From Alphaproteobacteria bacterium UBA6187 (GTDB lineage: Bacteria > Pseudomonadota > Alphaproteobacteria > Rickettsiales > UBA6187): DNA of 14,595 bases. Location of the stretch: contig DITJ01000033.1 of the NCBI GenBank assembly GCA_002422795.1, positions 30,622-45,216 on the forward strand, given 5' to 3'. Both the position numbers and the translations under genes were made by a program. Shown in pieces: positions 1 to 5,637 of the stretch (positions are counted from its first letter, which is position 1; every line of letters starts with the position of its first letter). A model generated the notes under the pieces. That model saw only the letters and a list, made by a program, of their open reading frames with translations. It was not told the origin of the DNA and made no database searches.

Positions 1-267
1 GCCTACCGTTTTACAATTGAAGAATCAGTATATGTAGCCAAAAGTCACCATGGCCGTGGCGTAGGCAGGAATTTACTTGGTGAAATCATCAAACAATGCG
101 ATAGAGATGGCTACAGGCAAATGCTGGCTGTTATTGCCGGAACAGATAATGCCGCATCAATAAAACTCCATGAAAGCCTTGGTTTTATACAATCAGGTTT
201 ACTTAAAAATGTAGGCTTTAAATTCGGCAAATGGCTAGATACAATTATTATGCAAAAAGTCCTTTAA
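1..267 (+). CDS. GNAT N-acetyltransferase, phosphinothricin-acetyltransferase type (3' end only)
   Basis: The window opens inside this gene; 88 C-terminal residues and a TAA stop are present. It transfers an acetyl group from acetyl-CoA to a small amine. The read part has the GNAT core: ESVYVAKSHHGRGVGRNLL, where the RGVG loop binds the CoA pyrophosphate, then an NAASIKLHESLGF stretch and the ending GFKFGKWLDTIIMQKVL. This tail is typical of the PAT / methionine-sulfoximine acetyltransferase branch (Pat, MnaT, YncA). Members acetylate phosphinothricin, methionine sulfoximine or related amino acids; the true substrate here cannot be read. The start and any promoter lie outside the window. Family is fairly certain, substrate is not. 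Confidence 0.85.
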   Translation, partial: AYRFTIEESVYVAKSHHGRGVGRNLLGEIIKQCDRDGYRQMLAVIAGTDNAASIKLHESLGFIQSGLLKNVGFKFGKWLDTIIMQKVL

Positions 268-310
268 GAATCCTTTCATAAACGTATCTTCTCACCTTAA
301 AAATAATTCC

Positions 311-319
311 TGCTAAAAT
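311..319 (+). promoter_or_regulatory. Possible extended -10 promoter of dsbA
   Basis: TGC followed by TAAAAT matches an extended -10 (TGn plus five of six bases of TATAAT). No convincing -35 lies 16-18 bases upstream, which extended -10 promoters can tolerate. Transcription would start near 326 and include the hairpin at 342-366. The motif is common by chance in AT-rich DNA. Confidence 0.35.
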
Positions 320-341
320 CTATTTACATTTACGCCAGATG

Positions 342-366
342 TTCTAATTATTAGTGGTAATTAGAA
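342..366 (+). promoter_or_regulatory. 9-bp hairpin / dyad just upstream of the dsbA ribosome binding site
   Basis: TTCTAATTA and TAATTAGAA form a perfect 9-base inverted repeat around the 7-base loop TTAGTGG. It ends three bases before the AAGGAAG Shine-Dalgarno at 369-375. It could be an operator dyad or an mRNA hairpin affecting translation or stability. Seen directly; the role is inference. Confidence 0.4.
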
Positions 367-381
367 TTAAGGAAGTAATTT

Positions 382-1077
382 ATGATAGTAAAAACTTTTT
401 TCTCACGCATTTTATTAACTGCTGTTATAGCTATGTCTGCAAATAATGTTTTTGCCGCAGATAACAAAGCCGCCAGTACTAAACCATTAGAAGATAGCAA
501 AATAACGGCTGAGGAATTATATAAAATTTCTCCTGATGATATGGTAATTGGGGATAGCAAAGCCAAAGTTACAGTAATTGAATATGCTTCAATGACATGC
601 CAGCATTGCGCTGACTTTCATAAAAATACATATCACGAATTAAAAGAAAAATATATTGATACAGGCAAGATAAGGTTTGTATTTAGGGCGTTTCCGCTTG
701 ACGAGCCTGCTTTGCGCGCATCAATGCTGGCATATTGTTCAGGAGAAGAGCGGTTCTATAAATTTATTGATGTATTATTCACAACCCAGTCAAATTGGTC
801 ATTGAGTAAAAATTACAAGGAAATTCTGGCAAATATTGCCAAACTTGGCGGGATGACAGGTGAAGAATTTGATAAATGTATGGCAGATAGTGCCATTGAA
901 AAAAGGATTATGCAGGGTAAATTTGATGCTTCAACCGCGCTTAGCATAAGATCCACCCCTTCATTCTTTATAAACGGGAATTTGTATAAAGGCGCGCATG
1001 GTTTTGAATATTTCTCAAAAGTAATTGATGAAGCTTTAGGTGAAAAACCTAAAGATGCCGCTCCTGTTAAGAAATAG
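382..1077 (+). CDS. DsbA-family thiol:disulfide oxidoreductase, periplasmic
   Basis: A 231-residue protein with an N-terminal signal peptide: basic start, hydrophobic stretch about 10-20, probable cleavage in VFA-AD after residue 25. The mature part is a thioredoxin fold with the active site CQHC at residues 73-76, preceded by VIEYASMT. The DsbA helical insert spans about 105-185. The cis-proline loop is STPSFFING (T192-P193). It should catalyse disulfide exchange in exported proteins, as an oxidase or isomerase. It resembles the DsbA/Com1-like proteins common in Alphaproteobacteria rather than E. coli DsbA (CPHC). The start is supported by AAGGAAG six bases upstream. The Lys-rich tail is unremarkable. 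It stands alone, with a new promoter before the next gene. Confidence 0.9.
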   Translation: MIVKTFFSRILLTAVIAMSANNVFAADNKAASTKPLEDSKITAEELYKISPDDMVIGDSKAKVTVIEYASMTCQHCADFHKNTYHELKEKYIDTGKIRFVFRAFPLDEPALRASMLAYCSGEERFYKFIDVLFTTQSNWSLSKNYKEILANIAKLGGMTGEEFDKCMADSAIEKRIMQGKFDASTALSIRSTPSFFINGNLYKGAHGFEYFSKVIDEALGEKPKDAAPVKK

Positions 1078-1143
1078 CAGATAGGTGCTTCAGCACATTA
1101 ATAAGTGCCAAAGTAAATATTTAGAAAATTCTTTCAAAAATAC

Positions 1144-1172
1144 TTGACATAAGCGGGTCATGTTTCTAGTGT
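1144..1172 (+). promoter_or_regulatory. Promoter of the atpI-atpF (F0) operon
   Basis: A perfect TTGACA (1144-1149), preceded by C as in the alphaproteobacterial CTTGAC consensus, is followed by a 17-base spacer and TAGTGT (1167-1172) as -10. The -10 matches the consensus only at its ends. A GC-rich stretch, GCGCGGGC, follows directly where the discriminator should be. Predicted start is near 1179, giving a leader of about 40 bases to atpI. GC-rich discriminators are typical of stringently controlled genes, which would fit an ATP synthase operon; that part is inference. Confidence 0.6.
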
Positions 1173-1218
1173 GCGCGGGCTTTAAGTTTACACCTGAACT
1201 TAAAAAGGGGTTTGTAAC

Positions 1219-1539
1219 TTGCCTGAAAACAAAGAGCTTCCCTCTTTAAAAGAATTAGGAAAGAAGATAGATAAAGCAAAGCGGGAAATTAATGCCGATG
1301 AAAGCGAGAGTCGCGCACCGAGTGCAACGAATGTAAGTATCGATTTGCTTGGTGGTGTAATTGGAGGTTCGCTTGCTGGTTATTATCTGGATAAATGGCT
1401 CGGTACAACGCCTTTTCTATTTATAATCTGCTTTTTCCTGGGTGTTGCTGGTGCTGTTCGTAATATTCTAAGGTCAATCCGCAATGTGGATAATCTGGAT
1501 AACGAAAATACAGAGAAGCACGATAAAGATAAAAAATAA
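1219..1539 (+). CDS. atpI: ATP synthase accessory protein AtpI/AtpZ type (TTG start)
   Basis: A 106-residue protein, first gene of the F0 operon. The N-terminus is charged and soluble (1-40). Two membrane segments follow at about 41-58 and 65-82, with the family pattern GGVIGGSLAGYYLDKWLGT and a GVAGAVRN ending; the tail is charged (DNENTEKHDKDKK). AtpI proteins assist assembly of the c-ring or, with AtpZ, act in Mg2+/Ca2+ supply; they are not part of the enzyme itself. The start is the rare TTG at 1219: AAAAGGGG ends eight bases before it and no in-frame ATG fits the family better. The position before atpB is diagnostic. A TAAATG junction follows the stop. Confidence 0.87.
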   Translation: MPENKELPSLKELGKKIDKAKREINADESESRAPSATNVSIDLLGGVIGGSLAGYYLDKWLGTTPFLFIICFFLGVAGAVRNILRSIRNVDNLDNENTEKHDKDKK

Positions 1540-1570
1540 ATGATTGTTTTTGCAAGGTTTTGTAGTTTAT

Positions 1571-2311
1571 ATGTCAAGCGATAGTCATAATCCCCTAGAA
1601 CAATTTGCCATCCGTTATTATACGGACATGCCTGATGTATTAGGTATGAATTTGAATTTCAACAATTCTGCGTTGTTCATGGTAATGTCAGCCCTGTTAA
1701 TCATGCTGTTTTTAACTATAGGCATGAAAAAGCGCGCCCTGGTTCCATCAAGGTTCCAAAGTATGGCAGAAATGTCTTACGAGATGGTTGCAAACATGCT
1801 GCGCGATAACGTTGGAAATGAAGGTAGGCAGTATTTCCCTTTCATATTCACAACTTTTATGTTCGTATTAACCTGTAACCTTCTGGGCATGATGCCTTAT
1901 AGCTTTACAGCCACAAGCCACATCGCCGTTACGTTTGCGCTGGCTATTGTTATATTCTTTGGCGTTACAATTATTGCTATTATTAAACACGGTAAGAAAT
2001 TCTTCAGTTTCTTCCTTCCGCACGGCACTCCATGGTTGATGGCGCCGCTTATGATTTTCATTGAGTTATTCGCATATATTGCCCGCCCTATAAGCCTTTC
2101 TATTCGTCTTGCGGCAAATATGATGGCTGGACATACAATGCTTAAAGTTATTGCCGGGTTTGTATTTAGTTTGGGCTTCCTGCTCGGCTGGGCTCCTATA
2201 GCCTTGCTGGTGGTGCTTACCGGCTTTGAAATATTCGTTGCGGTATTGCAGGCATACATATTTGCTGTACTTACCTGTGTATATTTAAACGATGCGATAC
2301 ATTTACATTAA
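1571..2311 (+). CDS. atpB: ATP synthase F0 subunit a
   Basis: Subunit a forms the two proton half-channels beside the c-ring. I choose ATG 1571 (246 residues, MSSDSHNPLEQF) because family members in this class begin near the NPLxQF motif; the open frame extends to a TTG at 1544 but that start has no ribosome binding site. About five hydrophobic segments are visible. The essential arginine lies in RPISLSIRLAANMMAGH (R179 in this numbering), equivalent to E. coli Arg210. The C-terminal segment FEIFVAVLQAYIFAVLTCVYL is also characteristic. Ribosome binding before ATG 1571 is weak (AAGG, 13 bases away), so translation may be coupled to atpI or to a short reading frame at 1540-1584. Confidence 0.95.
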   Translation: MSSDSHNPLEQFAIRYYTDMPDVLGMNLNFNNSALFMVMSALLIMLFLTIGMKKRALVPSRFQSMAEMSYEMVANMLRDNVGNEGRQYFPFIFTTFMFVLTCNLLGMMPYSFTATSHIAVTFALAIVIFFGVTIIAIIKHGKKFFSFFLPHGTPWLMAPLMIFIELFAYIARPISLSIRLAANMMAGHTMLKVIAGFVFSLGFLLGWAPIALLVVLTGFEIFVAVLQAYIFAVLTCVYLNDAIHLH

Positions 2312-2408
2312 CAGGTGAGGGGTTGAAGAAGTTTAGTGCCGGGGAAGATGGTGCTTTATTTCAACAATTCTAAACCTAATTTTTTAACTACTAAAAAGGA
2401 TATAAAAA

Positions 2409-2636
2409 ATGGAAGGAATGGATTTAAAATTTATTGGTGTTGGTCTTACTGCATTTGGTATGTTAGGAGCCGCTCTTGGAGTGGGTAATATATTCGTAGC
2501 AATGCTAAACGGTATTGCAAGAAACCCTTCTGCTGAAAGCAAGCTTGCTAAATATGTATATGTTGGCGCTGGACTAGTTGAAGCTATGGGTCTTTTCGCT
2601 CTTGTAATAGCATTCATCATGCTATTCGTTGTATAA
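2409..2636 (+). CDS. atpE: ATP synthase F0 subunit c
   Basis: A 75-residue hairpin of two membrane helices that oligomerises into the rotor ring. Helix 1 (about 8-30) carries the glycine-rich face (GMLGAALGVGN), the loop is ARNPS with R38-N39-P40, and helix 2 holds the ion-binding Glu58 in GAGLVEAMGLFAL. Glu is followed by Ala, not by Ser/Thr as in Na+-binding rings, so protons are the likely coupling ion (inference from the family rule). A good AAGGA lies eight bases before the ATG, stronger than for its neighbours, in keeping with the high copy number of c. The 97 bases between atpB and atpE hold no gene. Confidence 0.97.
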   Translation: MEGMDLKFIGVGLTAFGMLGAALGVGNIFVAMLNGIARNPSAESKLAKYVYVGAGLVEAMGLFALVIAFIMLFVV

Positions 2637-2658
2637 TTTATAAAGCATTGGTAATTAA

Positions 2659-3159
2659 ATGCCTCAGCTTGAGATTGCAACTTTTGCATCCCAGATTTTC
2701 TGGTTGGCGGTAACTTTTATAATTCTTTACTTTTACCTGGCAAAGGGTCCTTTGCCAGTGATAAGGGAAGTATTATCTAACCGCCAATCACGGATTAGCA
2801 ATGACCTTAAGAAAGCCGAAAGCTTAAAAGAAGAAGCTGAGGCAGCGCAAGCCGATTTTACCACGGTAATAATCCAGGCACGCCAGAAGGCCCATGAATT
2901 ACTTGGGAATGCTAAAGCTAAAATTGACTCCGAAGAAGCAGCGCGCAATGCAAAAATCGACCAGAACTTTGCACAACAAAGTAAGGAAGCTGAGCGCCGC
3001 ATCGTTACTTTGCGGAAAGAAGCCACTGAAAAGCTTATACCTGTTGCGGCGCAAGCGGCGGTGGTTATGCTTGAAAAGTTGATTAACGCTAAGGTCGATT
3101 CTAAGCATGCAGAAGATGTAGCTTTGGAAATAAGCACAGAACTTAGTAAAAAAGCTTAG
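2659..3159 (+). CDS. atpF': ATP synthase F0 subunit b' (second b-type stator subunit)
   Basis: A 166-residue protein that starts MPQLEIATFASQIFWLAVTF, the typical opening of alphaproteobacterial b'. One membrane helix (about 10-28) is followed by a long charged, Ala/Glu/Lys-rich coiled coil (about 40-160). With the b subunit encoded next door it forms a heterodimeric peripheral stalk linking subunit a to F1. Two separate b-type genes are characteristic of Alphaproteobacteria and photosynthetic organisms. The ATG is 22 bases after the atpE stop, with little Shine-Dalgarno complementarity. The stop codon is the first base triplet of a perfect hairpin (3157-3180). Confidence 0.93.
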   Translation: MPQLEIATFASQIFWLAVTFIILYFYLAKGPLPVIREVLSNRQSRISNDLKKAESLKEEAEAAQADFTTVIIQARQKAHELLGNAKAKIDSEEAARNAKIDQNFAQQSKEAERRIVTLRKEATEKLIPVAAQAAVVMLEKLINAKVDSKHAEDVALEISTELSKKA

Positions 3160-3180
3160 GGTATAATTTATTATACCCTA
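3157..3180 (+). other. Perfect 10-bp intercistronic hairpin between atpF' and atpF
   Basis: TAGGGTATAA and TTATACCCTA are exact reverse complements around the loop TTTA. The left arm begins with the atpF' stop codon. No U-run follows (TAGTTTTAACC), so it is not a standard terminator. It may stabilise or process the polycistronic mRNA or weaken read-through into atpF. The structure is certain as sequence; the function is not. Confidence 0.7.
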
Positions 3181-3229
3181 TAGTTTTAACCCGCCTGTTC
3201 TACCACATAGTTAACTAAAAGGTTTCATA

Positions 3230-3712
3230 ATGTTCCAAAATCCTCAATTCTGGGTCGCCTTATCATTTGTATTATTTGTTATAGCTGTTTTCAAGCCTGT
3301 TGGTAAGATCCTGGCGGCGTCACTGGATAATCGTTCTGCTAAAATTCAGAAGGAGCTTGATGAAGCTTTGCGCTTAAGAGAGGAGGCGCAGGAATTACTT
3401 GCATCTTACCAGCGTAAGCAAAAAGAAGCAGCAGAAGAGGCTCAGAAAATTATTGCTAATGCAGAAAATGAATCAAAGCGCATTATAATTGAAGCCGAAA
3501 AACACCTAGAAGAAAATTTAAATAAAAAAATCCAGCTAGCTATGCAAAAGATTGCCAGCTATGAGCAATCAGTCCTTCAGGAAGTACGCACTAATTCAAT
3601 TGATGTGGCTATAAGCACAGTACGCAGCCTTATTAAAGAAAAATTAAATAAAGAAATTGCTGAAAATCTAGTTAGCCGGGCTGTTACTGAAATGAATAAA
3701 AAGTTGCACTAA
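3230..3712 (+). CDS. atpF: ATP synthase F0 subunit b
   Basis: A 160-residue stator subunit: a short N-terminal stretch FQNPQFWVALSFVLFVIAVF forms the membrane helix (about 6-22), followed by KPVGKIL and DNRSAKIQKELDEAL, a usual start of the b-type coiled coil, which runs to the end. It pairs with b' to hold F1 (encoded elsewhere, not in this window). AAAAGG at 3217-3222 stands seven bases before the ATG. It is the last gene of the F0 operon; a hairpin that starts at its stop codon follows. Length is normal for the family. Confidence 0.93.
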   Translation: MFQNPQFWVALSFVLFVIAVFKPVGKILAASLDNRSAKIQKELDEALRLREEAQELLASYQRKQKEAAEEAQKIIANAENESKRIIIEAEKHLEENLNKKIQLAMQKIASYEQSVLQEVRTNSIDVAISTVRSLIKEKLNKEIAENLVSRAVTEMNKKLH

Positions 3713-3731
3713 ACTAAATTGAGTTAGTTTA
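3710..3731 (+). terminator. Weak hairpin at the end of the F0 operon
   Basis: TAAACTAA and TTAGTTTA pair perfectly over 8 bases around ATTGAG. As at the atpF' end, the left arm starts with the stop codon (TAA of atpF). It is AT-rich and followed by ACGTTTCTACTTT, only a broken U-tract, so an intrinsic terminator is doubtful. It may protect the 3' end. Confidence 0.35.
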
Positions 3732-3820
3732 ACGTTTCTACTTTGGAAATATATTTCTAGTAAATATCAATTTTCTGAGGAAATATATCCCTTAAGTCTG
3801 GCATAGATTACTGATCATCA

Positions 3821-3849
3821 TTAAAATATGCCGATAACTCTGGTATAAT
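3821..3849 (+). promoter_or_regulatory. Candidate promoter with perfect extended -10
   Basis: TTAAAA (3821-3826), a 17-base spacer and TATAAT (3844-3849) preceded by TGG, so both TGn and the full -10 consensus are present. Transcription would start near 3856, leaving almost 200 bases before purA: a long leader or a separate small RNA. Confidence 0.4.
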
Positions 3850-3990
3850 CAGAAGGAAATTGCCCCCTACTATTTATAATAATTATAGCGTTTCTGCTTT
3901 TCATTTCTATTCTCCAGCCGTTGCTGGATTAAAAATACCAATCAACCAATCACCATATTATCACAGCTTATGGTAGATAATAGGAATTCC

Positions 3991-4019
3991 TTGATTATAC
4001 ATCGCATTTCGGTTAAATT
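3991..4019 (+). promoter_or_regulatory. Candidate proximal purA promoter
   Basis: TTGATT (3991-3996), 17 bases, TAAATT (4014-4019); four of six matches in each box. It would give a leader of about 28 bases to purA. The palindrome AGGAATTCCT ends on its first base and could be an operator (inference). Confidence 0.35.
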
Positions 4020-4053
4020 CGCACTCCAAGATTTTATAAAGGGCATAAATTAA

Positions 4054-5346
4054 ATGGTTAATGTTGCAGTGATTGGCTCCCAGTGGGGAGATGAAGGTAA
4101 GGGTAAAATAGTTGACTGGCTTTCAGAGCGCGCTGATGTGGTTGTGCGCTTCCAAGGTGGCCATAATGCAGGCCATACACTTGTAATAGATGGCGTTACC
4201 CATAAATTAAGCCTGCTTCCTTCAGGGATAGTGCGCGCTGGGAAAATTTCCGTAATAGGCAATGGTGTAGTGATAGATCCTTACGCACTGCTTAAGGAAA
4301 TAGGAATATTGCAGGCAAGCGGTGTGAAAATCACCCCGGATAACCTTATGGTTGCTGAAAATGCTGCTTTAATTTTAAGCGTACACAGGCAAGTTGATAA
4401 CCTGGCAGAAGAAAAACGCGGTACTAGCAAAATCGGCACAACAGGGCGCGGTATTGGCCCAGCTTATGAGGATAAAGTAGGCCGTCGTGCTATAAGGGTT
4501 TGTGATTTGGCTGATAAGGCGATCCTTGAGCAACGTGTTGACGGGCTGCTTGATTACCATAATGCGCTGCGTCGTGGGCTTGGTGCTGCGGAAGTTGCCA
4601 AAGCTGATATCATGAATGAACTTCTTGAAATTGCTGATAAAATATTGCCGTTTGCAAAGCCGGTGTGGCAATATCTGCACAAGGCGCATAATGAAGGCAA
4701 GCGTATATTATTTGAAGGCGCGCAAGGCATAATGCTGGATGTTGATTATGGAACTTACCCATATGTTACATCTTCATCAACAGTTGCAGGGCAAGCGCAT
4801 GGCGGTTCGGGATTTGGTCTTGGAAAAATCAATTATGTTCTTGGTATAACAAAGGCTTATACAACCCGCGTTGGCAGTGGCCCATTCCCTACTGAGCAGA
4901 AAAACGAAATCGGTGAGCGCATGGGCTTGCGCGGTCATGAATTTGGCACTGTAACAGGCAGGAAGCGTTCTTGCGGCTGGTTTGACGCTGTTATGGTTAG
5001 CCAGGCTATTAAAATATCAGGAATTAACGGCATTGCCCTTACCAAACTTGATATATTAGATGGTTTTGAAACCTTGAAAATCTGCACTGGCTATAAAATA
5101 GATGGTAAAGTTATTGATTATCTACCTTCATCTATAAGTATGCAGGCGCGCGTAGAGCCTGTTTATGAAGAACTTCCAGGCTGGACTGAGACAACAGCTG
5201 GTGCGCGCAGCTTTAAAGATTTACCGGCCAATGCTATAAAATATATCAGGCGTATTGAGGAACTTATTGAAACGCCTGTGGCAATACTTTCCACAAGCCC
5301 TGAACGTGATGATACTATTTTGGTAAAAGATCCGTTTAAGCCGTAA
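4054..5346 (+). CDS. purA: Adenylosuccinate synthetase
   Basis: Catalyses GTP-dependent condensation of IMP with aspartate to adenylosuccinate, the first committed step from IMP to AMP; cytosolic homodimer. The 430 residues are full length. Visible motifs: the P-loop-like GSQWGDEGKGK at 8-18 with catalytic Asp13, QGGHNAGHT with His41, GTTGRGIGPAYEDK, a GSGPFPTE loop, GTVTGRKRSCGWFD, and TKLDILDG for guanine binding (family NKxD-like KLD). AAAGGG at 4038-4043 lies ten bases before the ATG, and the MVNVAVIGSQWGDEGKGK start leaves no room for another choice. It stands alone, without other pur genes nearby. Downstream sequence goes directly into a heptamer-bracketed repeat. Confidence 0.98.
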   Translation: MVNVAVIGSQWGDEGKGKIVDWLSERADVVVRFQGGHNAGHTLVIDGVTHKLSLLPSGIVRAGKISVIGNGVVIDPYALLKEIGILQASGVKITPDNLMVAENAALILSVHRQVDNLAEEKRGTSKIGTTGRGIGPAYEDKVGRRAIRVCDLADKAILEQRVDGLLDYHNALRRGLGAAEVAKADIMNELLEIADKILPFAKPVWQYLHKAHNEGKRILFEGAQGIMLDVDYGTYPYVTSSSTVAGQAHGGSGFGLGKINYVLGITKAYTTRVGSGPFPTEQKNEIGERMGLRGHEFGTVTGRKRSCGWFDAVMVSQAIKISGINGIALTKLDILDGFETLKICTGYKIDGKVIDYLPSSISMQARVEPVYEELPGWTETTAGARSFKDLPANAIKYIRRIEELIETPVAILSTSPERDDTILVKDPFKP

Positions 5347-5357
5347 TTTTTCTAATT

Positions 5358-5392
5358 TAAGATTGAAGAATTATGATTTAAGATTTAATCAA
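5358..5392. repeat. Left heptamer array (TAAGATT), purA/bioA region
   Basis: Five consecutive 7-base units read TAAGATT, GAAGAAT, TATGATT, TAAGATT, TAATCAA; the first and fourth are identical and the others degenerate. It begins 11 bases after the purA stop. Its unit is the reverse complement of AATCTTA, the unit at 5610-5637, so the two arrays are inverted around the palindrome between them. Confidence 0.6.
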
Positions 5393-5426
5393 TCTGAGTT
5401 TCGGAAAGCTGGGGTTAATAAATCTT

Positions 5427-5607
5427 ATACCATTTCCATGTCAAAGACGAAGTGGGAGTGCGAGGCGAACAAAATTTTAGCCTAGTAAACCTAGGTGAAA
5501 TCGAAGTATGATGAAATAAAGTTTACTTATATTTCATCATGCCGACGGTTCGCTAATTTTGAGAGACCGATGCACGACAACCTTCGTCAAAGATATGGAA
5601 TTGGTAT
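5427..5607. repeat. 181-bp palindromic (MITE-like) intergenic element
   Basis: The outer 26 bases of each side (5427-5452 and 5582-5607) are inverted repeats with about 21 of 26 matches: ATACCATTTCCAT... against ATACCAATTCCAT..., both ending GACGAAG. The centre is a perfect 11-base hairpin, ATGATGAAATA / TATTTCATCAT (5508-5518, 5530-5540). A smaller hairpin CCTAG-TAAAC... CTAGG lies at 5481-5495. No open reading frame is credible inside. Size, termini and location suggest a non-autonomous mobile repeat or a REP/RPE-like element. No target duplication is obvious. Confidence 0.6.
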
Positions 5608-5609
5608 TA

Positions 5610-5637
5610 AATCTACAATCTTAAATCTTAAATAATT
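5610..5637 (+). repeat. Right heptamer array (AATCTTA) abutting the bioA start codon
   Basis: Four units, AATCTAC, AATCTTA, AATCTTA, AATAATT, end exactly at the base before the bioA ATG. Two units are identical; the outer two have drifted. There is no Shine-Dalgarno sequence between array and start codon. Confidence 0.65.

Larger units (their letters stand above)
3713..4053. other. 341-base intergenic region between atpF and purA
   Basis: No coding sequence is visible. The region holds the operon-end hairpin, a direct repeat of GGAAATATAT (3745-3754 and 3779-3788), a 12-base palindrome GAAATATATTTC (3746-3757), two candidate promoters (3821-3849 and 3991-4019), a TCCAGC-CGTT-GCTGGA hairpin (3913-3928) and a 10-base palindrome AGGAATTCCT (3982-3991) touching the second promoter. 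A long purA leader or a small RNA starting near 3856 is possible but unproven. Confidence 0.6.

Noticed and set aside
1085..1096. GTGC-TTCA-GCAC hairpin after dsbA as a terminator
   Set aside because: The stem is only four to five pairs and ATTAATAAG follows rather than a T-run.
2322..2375. Two interleaved complementarities (GTTGAA/TTCAAC and GTTTAG/CTAAAC) between atpB and atpE that would allow a pseudoknot
   Set aside because: Six-base matches of this kind are expected about once by chance in a 97-base stretch, so two are weak evidence. No other support.
3913..3928. TCCAGC-CGTT-GCTGGA hairpin as a terminator in the atpF-purA gap
   Set aside because: Followed by TTAAAAATA on the plus strand and by GAATAG on the minus strand; neither is a T-run.
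5427..5607. CRISPR-like or tRNA-like structure
   Set aside because: There is no regular repeat-spacer pattern and no cloverleaf with a T-loop; the symmetry is of inverted-repeat type.
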